A stretch of DNA of 36,437 nucleotides. Origin: an uncultured Oscillospiraceae bacterium (GTDB taxonomy: Bacteria > Bacillota > Clostridia > Oscillospirales > Oscillospiraceae). The translations under genes and the position numbers were made by a program. Shown here one piece after another: positions 31,055-36,437 of this stretch (the first letter of the stretch is position 1; each line of letters starts with the position of its first letter). Location of the stretch: the NCBI GenBank assembly GCA_910585815.1, contig CAJUFJ010000035.1, positions 1 through 36,437 on the forward strand, in the 5' to 3' direction. Below the pieces are notes generated by a model, which ran no database searches, was not told the origin of the DNA, and saw nothing but the letters and a program-made list of their open reading frames with translations.

Positions 31055-31567
31055 TTGCTTTGGAGTTTTATTGCCTACAGCTTTGCCGGTTTTCTGCTGG
31101 AAACCGCCTTTGCCTGGCTCACCGGCGGCGCAGCCGGCCGGAAGGGGCTGCTGGTGCTCCCCCTGTGCCCGGTGTACGGGGCGGGGGCCTGCCTGGTGCT
31201 GGCCCTCACCGCCCCGGTCCGTGGGGAGCCTCCGGCGGTGTTTCTGGTGGGCGGGCTGGCGGCCACGGCGGCGGAGTATCTGGCCGCCCTGTACCACGAG
31301 AAGGCGCTGGGGGTGTCCTTCTGGGACTACGGCGACCTGCCCGGCAGCCTCCACGGCCGGGTGTGCCTGCCCTTTTCCCTGGCCTGGGGGACGCTGTCCC
31401 TGGGGCTGGTGTACTGGGTCCACCCCCTGCTGGCCCCCTGGCTGGCCCACATCCCCGCCCCGGTGGGCTGGCTGGCCCTGGCCGCCCTGCTCACCGACGG
31501 CCTGTTTACCGCCGCCCTGCTGCGCACCACCGGCGACACCGCCAGCCTGCGGTGGTATGAGCGGTGA
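31055..31567 (+). CDS. CmpB-like putative ABC-transporter type IV membrane protein (DUF1113)
   Basis: A 170-residue membrane protein with about five segments. The family pattern LPLCPVYGAGACLVL near 34-48 and FWDYGDLPGSLHGRVCLPFS near 88-107, followed by AWG, identify the group. Its function is unknown; members are common in Firmicutes. TTG at 31055 is the start, six bases after GGAGGGG, which lies within the terminator stem of the preceding gene. Translation or transcription of this gene may therefore depend on readthrough or on opening of that stem. Confidence 0.85.
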   Translation: MLWSFIAYSFAGFLLETAFAWLTGGAAGRKGLLVLPLCPVYGAGACLVLALTAPVRGEPPAVFLVGGLAATAAEYLAALYHEKALGVSFWDYGDLPGSLHGRVCLPFSLAWGTLSLGLVYWVHPLLAPWLAHIPAPVGWLALAALLTDGLFTAALLRTTGDTASLRWYER

Positions 31568-31591
31568 AAGGAATACGTGAAATCATGCACC

Positions 31592-31776
31592 AAAAGCCTT
31601 CCCCCTTCAAGGGGGAAGGTGGCACGGGCGAAGCCCGTGACGGATGAGGGTGCGCGGCAGGTTTCCGCCCCTTGTCGTAAAGGACAGCGTCCCCGCCCCG
31701 CCCCCTCATCCGCCCCAGTGTGCGCACTGGGGCACCTTCCCCCCGGAGGGTGGAAGGCTTTTCCCTGCGGGGGACG
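31592..31776 (+). repeat. Family B repeat, copy 2
   Basis: A roughly 185-base unit from AAAAGCCTTCCCCCTTCAAG to GGCTTTTCCCTGCGGGGGAC. It contains a CACGGGCGAAGCCCGTG hairpin, a direct/inverted GGATGAGGG/CCCTCATCC pair and the family A palindrome CAGTGTGCGCACTG. Very similar to 33376-33562. Confidence 0.85.
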
Positions 31777-31797
31777 GTGGGGGCTGACCGTCCGATA

Positions 31798-31831
31798 AAA
31801 AGGCCGCCGGCTTTGCAGCCGGCGGCCTTTT
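31798..31831. terminator. Bidirectional terminator
   Basis: AAAAGGCCGCCGGC and GCCGGCGGCCTTTT form a 14-bp stem with loop TTTGCA and T-runs on both strands. It ends the 56-residue gene on the minus strand and stops plus-strand readthrough. Confidence 0.9.
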
Positions 31832-31835
31832 CTAC

Positions 31836-32006
31836 TTACTCCTCGTAGTCGTCGTATTCATCCGTGCAGGCGGAGCGCTGGAACTTCCCCCGGGCGCTGT
31901 CATACAGCTCGGTGAGGCCGTCCCAGTAGGCGATTACGGCGCAGACAGCGGCGGCGGCGGCCAGAGACAGGGCGACAATCTTCAGTACAAAGCGGGCAAC
32001 TTTCAT
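31836..32006 (-). CDS. 56-residue membrane peptide
   Basis: A short gene encoding MKVARFVLKIVALSLAAAAA, VCAVIAYWDGLTELYDSARG and KFQRSACTDEYDDYEE. It has one membrane segment (about 7-27) and an acidic tail with a single extra Cys. AGGAGGTG lies 7 bases before the ATG, a promoter is at 32039-32067 and a strong terminator follows the stop, so it is a complete single-gene unit. The sequence resembles YtxH/DUF6774-like small clostridial proteins in style, but I cannot assign a family. Confidence 0.8.
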   Translation of the reverse strand: MKVARFVLKIVALSLAAAAAVCAVIAYWDGLTELYDSARGKFQRSACTDEYDDYEE

Positions 32007-32038
32007 GTTGGCACCTCCTATGAAAAACAGTTGTCTCC

Positions 32039-32067
32039 AGTTTACACGATAACCGGAAAAATTACAA
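32039..32067 (-). promoter_or_regulatory. Promoter of the 56-residue gene
   Basis: On the minus strand TTGTAA (32067-32062), 17 bases, then TAAACT (32044-32039). Confidence 0.6.
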
Positions 32068-32082
32068 TCGTTTTTCCGAAAT

Positions 32083-32796
32083 TTAATTTATTTTTCTGTA
32101 CCGCGCCCCCACCTCCGGGGTAACGCCCCGTTCGGCCATCAGCTGCTCCACGGTGACGAAGCAGCAGCCCCGGGCCAGCAGGGTGTCCACCACCCGCAGG
32201 GCGGCCTGGGCGGAGCTGGGGAAAAGATCGTGCAGGAGGATGATGTCCCCGTCGGACACGTGCTCCACCACGGCGGCCACGATGCGGTCGATGTCGTCGT
32301 CCTTCCAGTCCTCCGGGTCCACCGACCACAGAATCACCGGCCCGCCGCACCACTGGCCTGCCTGCCGGTCCATCAGGCCGTAGGGGGGCCGGAGCCAGTA
32401 GTTCCCCTCCCCCACCAGCTGGGTAATGAGGGCCCGGGTCTTGCCCACCTGAAGGTCGAAGTCCTGGCGGGACAGCCCCTTGAGCTCCACATGGTCATAG
32501 GTGTGGATGCCGATTTGGTGCCCTTCGGCGGCCATGCGGCGCACCAGGTCCTCGTTGCCCGGGATGCGGTTTCCCACCAGGAAGAAGGTGGCGGGCACCT
32601 CCCGCAGGGCCAGGCCGTCCAGCAGGGGGCCGGTGGTGGAGGAGCGGGGGCCGTCGTCAAAGGTGAGGGCCACCAGCGGGGGGCCGCTCAGGGTCACCTC
32701 CGCCGGCGCGCCCGCCGTCCGGACCGGCTCCGGCCCGGGGAGCAGGAGTACAAGCCCCAAAACACACAAAAAAGCCCCGAATTTTTTCCACTTCAC
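32083..32796 (-). CDS. Polysaccharide deacetylase (NodB family)
   Basis: A 237-residue membrane-anchored or secreted enzyme (hydrophobic 7-21). The NodB motifs are complete: LTFDDGP (Asp47, Asp48), His98 and His102 in HTYDH for the metal, RPPYG at 136-140, DPEDW at 160-164 and LHD at 188-190. It would remove acetyl groups from peptidoglycan or another GlcNAc polymer; PdaA-type enzymes act in the spore cortex, so a sporulation role is possible. GTG 32796 is the start, with AAGGAGG 10 bases upstream. Neighbours are a small membrane peptide and an XRE regulator. Confidence 0.92.
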   Translation of the reverse strand: MKWKKFGAFLCVLGLVLLLPGPEPVRTAGAPAEVTLSGPPLVALTFDDGPRSSTTGPLLDGLALREVPATFFLVGNRIPGNEDLVRRMAAEGHQIGIHTYDHVELKGLSRQDFDLQVGKTRALITQLVGEGNYWLRPPYGLMDRQAGQWCGGPVILWSVDPEDWKDDDIDRIVAAVVEHVSDGDIILLHDLFPSSAQAALRVVDTLLARGCCFVTVEQLMAERGVTPEVGARYRKIN

Positions 32797-32852
32797 CGTC
32801 CCGCCGCCTCCTTGACCCGTTTGCAGTCAGTATGTGCGGCGGCGGGGAAAAC

Positions 32853-33083
32853 TTACGTTGTAAATTTTTTCTGTTTCCGGTTGGGCACGTCGTCCCGGCC
32901 CACCAGATAGTCCAGGCTGACGTTGTAAAAGTCCGCGATTTTAATTAACGTATCAATCTGTATATTGATTTTTCCTCGTTCATAGTCAGAATACGTGTTA
33001 GGCCTGACATGCAGATAACTTGCAAGCTCAAGCTGTTTTTTGTCATGATCTTCCCGGAGGTCCCGTATTCTCGGCAATAGCAC
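32853..33083 (-). CDS. XRE-family (Cro/CI-type) transcriptional regulator
   Basis: A 76-residue one-domain helix-turn-helix protein: LRIRDL-type start, KKQLELASYLHVRPNTYSDY as the HTH, and the closing IADFYNVSLDYLVGRDD of the HTH_3 family. GTG start at 33083 follows AGGGTGAT. It is transcribed divergently from the 50-residue gene at 33173, and the space between holds two palindromes sharing CGGT-N3-ACCG, the likely operators. It probably represses that gene and itself. Confidence 0.9.
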   Translation of the reverse strand: MLLPRIRDLREDHDKKQLELASYLHVRPNTYSDYERGKINIQIDTLIKIADFYNVSLDYLVGRDDVPNRKQKKFTT

Positions 33084-33106
33084 AACATCACCCTGAAAAA
33101 ATATAC

Positions 33107-33155
33107 AATATCGGTAACACCGATATTGACAAACATCGGTGTTACCGAATATAAT
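33107..33155. promoter_or_regulatory. Divergent operator region with two XRE palindromes and a promoter
   Basis: Palindrome 1 is AATATCGGT-AAC-ACCGATATT (33107-33127), a perfect 9-bp inverted repeat. Palindrome 2 is TCGGT-GTT-ACCGA (33136-33148). The plus-strand promoter TTGACA (33126-33131), 18-base spacer, TATAAT (33150-33155) surrounds palindrome 2 and touches palindrome 1, so a bound repressor would block the polymerase. The sequences are the two strands of the same core. Confidence 0.8.
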
Positions 33156-33172
33156 GGCGTTGAGGTGATAGT

Positions 33173-33325
33173 ATGCCCGATTATAAAGAAATGTATCTGG
33201 ATTTGTTCAGAGCCAGCGAGGAGGCGCTGGATATTCTGATAGCCGCCCAGCGGAGGTGCGAGGAAATGTACCTTGCAGCCGGCGGCGAAGAAACCGCACA
33301 GGCGGAGGAGAGGGCCGGGGAATGA
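33173..33325 (+). CDS. 50-residue small protein, MADYKEMY family paralogue
   Basis: A short gene encoding MPDYKEMYLDLFRASEEALD, ILIAAQRRCEEMYLAAGGEE and an acidic tail. It follows a consensus promoter with XRE operators and a TGAGGTGAT ribosome site. It is a paralogue of the protein at 14609-14749 (22 of the first 34 residues identical). The tight control and the small acidic-helical character are compatible with an antitoxin-like, adaptor or element-encoded regulatory peptide, but no function can be claimed. A perfect 11-bp hairpin straddles the stop codon. Confidence 0.85.
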   Translation: MPDYKEMYLDLFRASEEALDILIAAQRRCEEMYLAAGGEETAQAEERAGE

Positions 33326-33338
33326 TTCCCCGGCCCTT
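33312..33338 (+). terminator. Hairpin overlapping the stop of the 50-residue gene
   Basis: GGGCCGGGGAA and TTCCCCGGCCC form a perfect 11-bp stem whose loop is the stop codon TGA itself, followed only by TT. Related stems occur at 33585-33607 and 34393-34415. Confidence 0.6.
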
Positions 33339-33375
33339 CAGCGTGTCAAAAAAGCACCCTGTGAAAGAACGCACC

Positions 33376-33562
33376 CAAAAGCCTTCCCCCTTCCAGGGGG
33401 AAGGTGGCACGGCCGTAGGCCGTGACGGATGAGGGTGCGCGGCAGGTTTTTGCCTCTTATCGAAAGAACTGCTTGCCCGCCCCGCCCCCTCATCCGCCCC
33501 AGTGTGCGCACTGGGGCACCTTCCCCCCGGAGGGTGGAAGGCTTTTCCCTGCGGGGGGACGG
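33376..33562 (+). repeat. Family B repeat, copy 3
   Basis: Nearly the same as 31592-31776, including the family A palindrome CAGTGTGCGCACTG at about 33500. The flank GAAAGAACGCACC is shared (inverted) with copy 1 at 25644, so the full unit is slightly longer than the inverted ends. Confidence 0.85.
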
Positions 33563-33584
33563 AGGGGGTTCCATAGACTGGAAA

Positions 33585-33607
33585 GGGCCGGAGAAATTCC
33601 CCGGCCC
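33585..33607 (-). terminator. Terminator of the 251-residue gene
   Basis: On the minus strand GGGCCGG and CCGGCCC pair around GGAATTTCT, then TTTCC. It lies just after the stop at 33614. Confidence 0.55.
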
Positions 33608-33613
33608 CGCTTG

Positions 33614-34369
33614 TTATGGCCGCAGATAAAAGGCGTGAATAAACCAGCCGAACACACATTCCCGCAGATACAGGGAGCTGTTCCACTCCTCCGCAAAGCC
33701 GGGAAGCTGGGCGATCTCCTCCCGCCAGCGGACCATTTCAGGAATATTTTCCTCGTCCACGCTCTCCCGCCACCGGCGGGCCTTCTGCTTCACCCAGAGC
33801 TTTATCTCCTCATAACCCTCCGGGTTCTCCTGCTTCAGGGCCTCGATCTGAGGCATGATTTGCGCCGCCAGCCGCTGCCAGCGCGCCAGCTCGGGAGAGG
33901 GAGGCTGGGCGGCCAGTTTTTCCAGCTCCGGGAGGGTGTACTGTTCAATTTTCTCCGCCAGCACCTCCAGGGCTTCCTCCAGAAAAACCTCGCCGCCGGT
34001 CTGATAGCGGACGGGCTGGTTGGGGCCGTGGAATTTGGTCTGAGGACGGGGCGGGCCGAACAGGTCGACCCAGTCATAGTGGATGCCGGTACGCACGCGC
34101 CACCGGTCTCCCGTACTCCAGGCGTAAAAATCCGGGTTACAGCCGACGCCCACAAGGTTCCAGGCAATGGACAGAGCGCCCTTCCCGTCCTCAAACCGCC
34201 TTGCAATGGTCAGATAGTCATACCAATAGCCCGGACGCTTGCGGACAAAGCCATAGATTCGGAACAGGCCGCGGTCCGCTGCCCACTCGTCAATATAGGG
34301 AAAGTCGGGAAAACGCCGGGCCATCATGTTAATCAGCGGCTTCTTGACCACAATGCTGCGCACAGCCAT
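33614..34369 (-). CDS. Uncharacterised 251-residue protein
   Basis: A soluble protein with no recognised family. The N-terminal half is rich in aromatic residues (GYWYDYLTIARRF; WRVRTGIHYDWVDLFGPP); the second half is helical and charged (EVFLEEALEVLAEKIEQYTL; EEIKLWVKQKARRWRE). ATG 34369 follows GAGGAGG. It lies downstream of two very small genes and the SPFH gene in the same direction, with a hairpin in the 54-bp gap. Could be cargo of a small element or the last gene of that transcript. Confidence 0.75.
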   Translation of the reverse strand: MAVRSIVVKKPLINMMARRFPDFPYIDEWAADRGLFRIYGFVRKRPGYWYDYLTIARRFEDGKGALSIAWNLVGVGCNPDFYAWSTGDRWRVRTGIHYDWVDLFGPPRPQTKFHGPNQPVRYQTGGEVFLEEALEVLAEKIEQYTLPELEKLAAQPPSPELARWQRLAAQIMPQIEALKQENPEGYEEIKLWVKQKARRWRESVDEENIPEMVRWREEIAQLPGFAEEWNSSLYLRECVFGWFIHAFYLRP

Positions 34370-34392
34370 AGTACAGCCTCCTCTATCAATCA

Positions 34393-34415
34393 GGGCCGGA
34401 GAAATTCTCCGGCCC
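34393..34415 (-). other. Intercistronic hairpin
   Basis: GGGCCGGAG and CTCCGGCCC pair around AAATT between the 49-residue gene and the 251-residue gene. No T-run follows on the minus strand, so it is more likely an mRNA processing or stability element, or a weak terminator. Confidence 0.5.
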
Positions 34416-34423
34416 TTGTTGGT

Positions 34424-34573
34424 TTATTCCTGGTCCTTAGCGTCTGCGATGGTGTCCAGCAAATCGCACAGTTCTTCTTTGGTATACGTGGCCTTGTCGC
34501 TGTTCTTAAACAGCCGGCGCAGGTCGTAGATGGTGGCCTTTTCGATTACTTTATAATCCTTTTCAGTAAGCAC
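34424..34573 (-). CDS. 49-residue small protein
   Basis: Encodes MLTEKDYKVIEKATIYDLRR, LFKNSDKATYTKEELCDLLD and TIADAKDQE from GTG 34573, eight bases after AAAAGGTGG. A longer frame to 34684 overlaps the upstream small gene and starts with unlikely basic sequence. The composition is helical with a YTKEELCDLLD motif. I recall similar short proteins in other Firmicutes, often next to proteins like those at 34608 and 33173, but cannot verify this here. Function unknown. Confidence 0.75.
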   Translation of the reverse strand: MLTEKDYKVIEKATIYDLRRLFKNSDKATYTKEELCDLLDTIADAKDQE

Positions 34574-34607
34574 TGCATTTACCACCTTTTGCTCTGTCTG
34601 CCCTTTC

Positions 34608-34733
34608 TCAGTCTTCCTTCTTCTTGTCCTCCAACAGTTCTTCGACCTTTTGCTTCGCTTCCTCCAGGTCTTTGCAGCCGTCAAGGACCATACGGATCAT
34701 TTTAATGATCTTGTCAAGCTGCTTGTCTGTCAT
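34608..34733 (-). CDS. 41-residue small protein
   Basis: Encodes MTDKQLDKIIKMIRMVLDGC and KDLEEAKQKVEELLEDKKKED, an amphipathic helical peptide that may form a coiled coil. GGAGG lies about 10 bases before ATG 34733. The start is 27 bp after the SPFH stop, so it may share that transcript, and its stop is 34 bp before the next small gene. The codon pattern and ribosome site support a real gene despite the size. Confidence 0.75.
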   Translation of the reverse strand: MTDKQLDKIIKMIRMVLDGCKDLEEAKQKVEELLEDKKKED

Positions 34734-34760
34734 CTGTAGTGCCTCCATATGATTCCCGCC

Positions 34761-35735
34761 TCACTGCTTGGGCACAGTCTTGGTGATGGTGGCCTTGGGG
34801 TCCTCGGTGTCGAAGACGGTCTTGGCGGCGGCGGCCAGGCCGGCGATGCCCTGGATTTCGGATGGAATAATAATCTTGGTGGCCTTGCCGTTGGCGGCGG
34901 CGGTGAAGGCCTCCAACGCCTTGATGGTGAGCACGCCCTGGCCGGGGGCGGCCTCGTTAATCAGCCGGATGGCGTCGGCGGTGGCCTGCTGCACCTTCAT
35001 GATGGCCTCCGCCTCGGCCTCGGCCTCCAGAATCTTGGCCTGCTTGGCGCCCTCGGCCTGGAGGATGGCCGCCTGCTTGGCGGCGTCAGCTCGGAGGATG
35101 GCGGACTGCTTTTCGCCCTCAGCCACCAGAATCTGGGACTGCTTCTGGCCCTCAGCCTGGAGGATGGACTCCCGGCGCTCCCGCTCGGCCCGCATCTGCT
35201 TCTCCATGGACTCCTGGATGTCCCGGGGGGGCATAATGTTTTTCAGCTCCACCCGGTTGACCTTGATGCCCCAGGGGTCGGTGGCCTCGTCCAGGAGGGC
35301 CCGCATCTTGGTGTTGATGTGGTCCCGGCTGGTGAGGGTCTGGTCCAGCTCCAGGTCGCCGATGATGTTCCGCAGGGTGGTGGCGGTGAGGTTCTCAATG
35401 GCGGACATGGGGTTCTCAATGCCGTAGGTATAGAGCTTGGGGTCGGTGATCTGGAAGTAGACCACCGAGTCGATCTGCATGGTGACGTTGTCCTTGGTGA
35501 TGACGGGCTGGGGGGCGAAGTCCACCACCTGCTCCTTCAGAGACACGTTTTTCACAATGCGCTCCACGATGGGCACCTTAAAGTGGACGCCGGCTCCCCA
35601 CACGGTGCGGAAGGTGCCCAGCCAGGTGATGACGTAGGCCCGGGACTGGGGCACGATGCGTACGATGCTGGCCAGCAGGGAAAAGACAACGATGGCAATG
35701 ACAACGACGATCAGGGTGGGGATAAGATATTCCAT
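34761..35735 (-). CDS. SPFH/band-7 (stomatin-like, QmcA type) protein
   Basis: A 324-residue membrane protein with one N-terminal segment (4-26), the SPFH domain (about 27-200, including VPQSRAYVITWLGTF and KDNVTMQIDSVVYFQI) and a long coiled coil of repeated ILxAEGxKQ units (about 195-245). It assembles into large oligomeric scaffolds of membrane microdomains. The AAGGAGG ribosome site is 9-10 bases before the ATG. NfeD is encoded 41 bp upstream, the normal partner. Confidence 0.93.
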   Translation of the reverse strand: MEYLIPTLIVVVIAIVVFSLLASIVRIVPQSRAYVITWLGTFRTVWGAGVHFKVPIVERIVKNVSLKEQVVDFAPQPVITKDNVTMQIDSVVYFQITDPKLYTYGIENPMSAIENLTATTLRNIIGDLELDQTLTSRDHINTKMRALLDEATDPWGIKVNRVELKNIMPPRDIQESMEKQMRAERERRESILQAEGQKQSQILVAEGEKQSAILRADAAKQAAILQAEGAKQAKILEAEAEAEAIMKVQQATADAIRLINEAAPGQGVLTIKALEAFTAAANGKATKIIIPSEIQGIAGLAAAAKTVFDTEDPKATITKTVPKQ

Positions 35736-35776
35736 TTTGTTAACTCCTCCTTATTTATTACAGTGCGTACTCTCTC

Positions 35777-36199
35777 TTACGCGGTCTCTACCATAACCTT
35801 TACGCCCTCGATGCGCAGCACGCGCACATCCGTACCGGCGGGGATCACGATATCCTGGGCGGACCGGGCCGACCAGACCTGTCCGTTGACCTTCACCTGG
35901 CCCTGAGCCTGGGCGTTGTCGATGGTCTCGGTGACCAGGGCGGTGGAGCCGATTACCCGGTCGGCGTTGGTGGCGGACACCTTGGGCTTGAGGAACTTGC
36001 TGCTCAGCGGCTTGAACAGGGCCAGCGCCAGGGCTGACACCCCCAAAAATACCGTGATTTGCAGCCAGAGCCCCGCTCCAAGAGCGGTAGCAAACAGCGC
36101 TGCCAGCGCCCCCACAGCAAACCAAACGGAGACCAGCCCCACCGTTACCGCCTCGCCGACGGCGAAGACAATAAAGGCGGCCAGCCAAAAAATCGTCAT
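35777..36199 (-). CDS. NfeD-family protein
   Basis: A 140-residue protein with three or four membrane segments in residues 1-62 and a C-terminal OB-fold (about 80-140: RVIGSTALVTETIDNAQAQG, QVKVNGQVWSARS, ITVLRIEG-like). This is the short, protease-less NfeD form that works with SPFH proteins in membrane microdomains. GGGAGGA lies 7 bases before the ATG. It leads the transcript with the SPFH gene. Confidence 0.92.
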   Translation of the reverse strand: MTIFWLAAFIVFAVGEAVTVGLVSVWFAVGALAALFATALGAGLWLQITVFLGVSALALALFKPLSSKFLKPKVSATNADRVIGSTALVTETIDNAQAQGQVKVNGQVWSARSAQDIVIPAGTDVRVLRIEGVKVMVETA

Positions 36200-36245
36200 A
36201 GCAATTCCTCCCTTCCAAAATCGGCGGATACAATTTTACATCCCT

Positions 36246-36275
36246 ATCATAGCACAGCTCCGCAAAAAATTCCAC
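36246..36275 (-). promoter_or_regulatory. Promoter of the NfeD-SPFH transcript
   Basis: On the minus strand an extended -10, TGTGCTATGAT (TATGAT at 36251-36246), with a weak -35 TGGAAT 17 bases upstream. Confidence 0.5.
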
Positions 36276-36379
36276 CGGATTGAGGGATTTTTAATCTTTC
36301 ATTTCTGTGTCAATGGGGAATGGGGAGGGGGACTGTCAGGCGGGGCGTTCCTTTTCGTCCTATCCTCGTCCCCTCCGCA

Positions 36380-36437
36380 GAGGGCAAGCCTCCTTTTGAA
36401 AGGAGGTGCCCCAGTGCGCACACTGGGGCGGAGGATT
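36380..36437. repeat. Family A repeat, right-end copy (inverted relative to the left end)
   Basis: GCAAGCCTCCTTTTGAAAGG and CCCCAGTGCGCACACTGGGG. Reverse complemented it reads as the first 46 bases of the window with one or two differences. The 36300-36379 stretch before it holds no gene. Confidence 0.8.

Noticed and set aside
34245..34369. Alternative later starts of the 251-residue protein (MMARRFPDF)
   Set aside because: The ATG at 34369 has a GAGGAGG site at proper distance; the later ones have none.
1..36437. The inverted family A copies at both ends as the boundaries of one large transposon
   Set aside because: The same repeat also occurs inside (13435) and in parts at about 31720 and 33500; there is no transposase or integrase, and the genes between are ordinary chromosomal ones.

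Overview
The window looks like a chromosomal segment from a high-GC, spore-forming Firmicute of the gut Oscillospiraceae type (Flavonifractor / Lawsonibacter / Oscillibacter-like). The evidence is: strongly GC-biased codon use; AGGAGG-type ribosome sites with frequent TTG and GTG starts; the sporulation genes gpr and a spoIIQ-like LytM gene; the divergent gpr/rpsT arrangement; and many short palindromic intergenic repeats. The genus is inferred from style and was not established by comparison. No tRNA, rRNA, CRISPR array, transposase or phage structural gene was seen.

Layout. 65-2669 (minus): a Bce-type ABC exporter (permease plus ATPase). 2961-10469 (plus): a tight six-gene operon with three zinc-ribbon proteins, an ABC ATPase and two ABC-2 type permeases; its first gene carries an apparent one-base frameshift. 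10645-14749: a small tail-anchored protein, a small surface protein, gpr and rpsT divergent, a repeat-rich gap, yihY, and a 46-residue small protein on the minus strand. 14750-15574: a structured gap with two facing promoters and a possible small RNA. 15575-21460: a 1597-residue multidomain protein (HD, helical repeats, NMN-adenylyltransferase-like, degenerate GNAT-like, phosphoribosyltransferase-like) followed 12 bp later by a SUKH (SMI1/KNR4) protein. 21577-25349: an LDH/MDH-like protein, an FMN-reductase family protein and an unknown protein, then the 3' remnant of a second FMN-reductase copy. 25716-28144 (minus): anti-sigma factor (DUF4179-like), ECF sigma factor and SpoIIQ-like protein. 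28427-31567 (plus): rpiB, an S-layer/stalk-domain secreted protein, a secreted Cys/His-rich protein with four 36-residue repeats, and a CmpB-like membrane protein. 31836-33083 (minus): a 56-residue membrane peptide, a polysaccharide deacetylase and an XRE repressor. 33173-33325 (plus): a 50-residue protein behind two repressor-type palindromes. 33614-36199 (minus): NfeD, SPFH/band-7, two very small proteins and an unknown 251-residue protein.

Four themes stand out. First, the zinc-ribbon/ABC-2 operon is a plausible uncharacterised envelope system. Second, the giant nucleotide-metabolism-like fusion with its SUKH neighbour is the best candidate for an undescribed activity. Third, five proteins of 41-56 residues fall below usual gene-calling cut-offs; two of them are paralogues, and one sits under a clear XRE operator. 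Fourth, at least four families of short palindromic repeats fill the gaps, and copies of one family lie at both window ends in inverted orientation.
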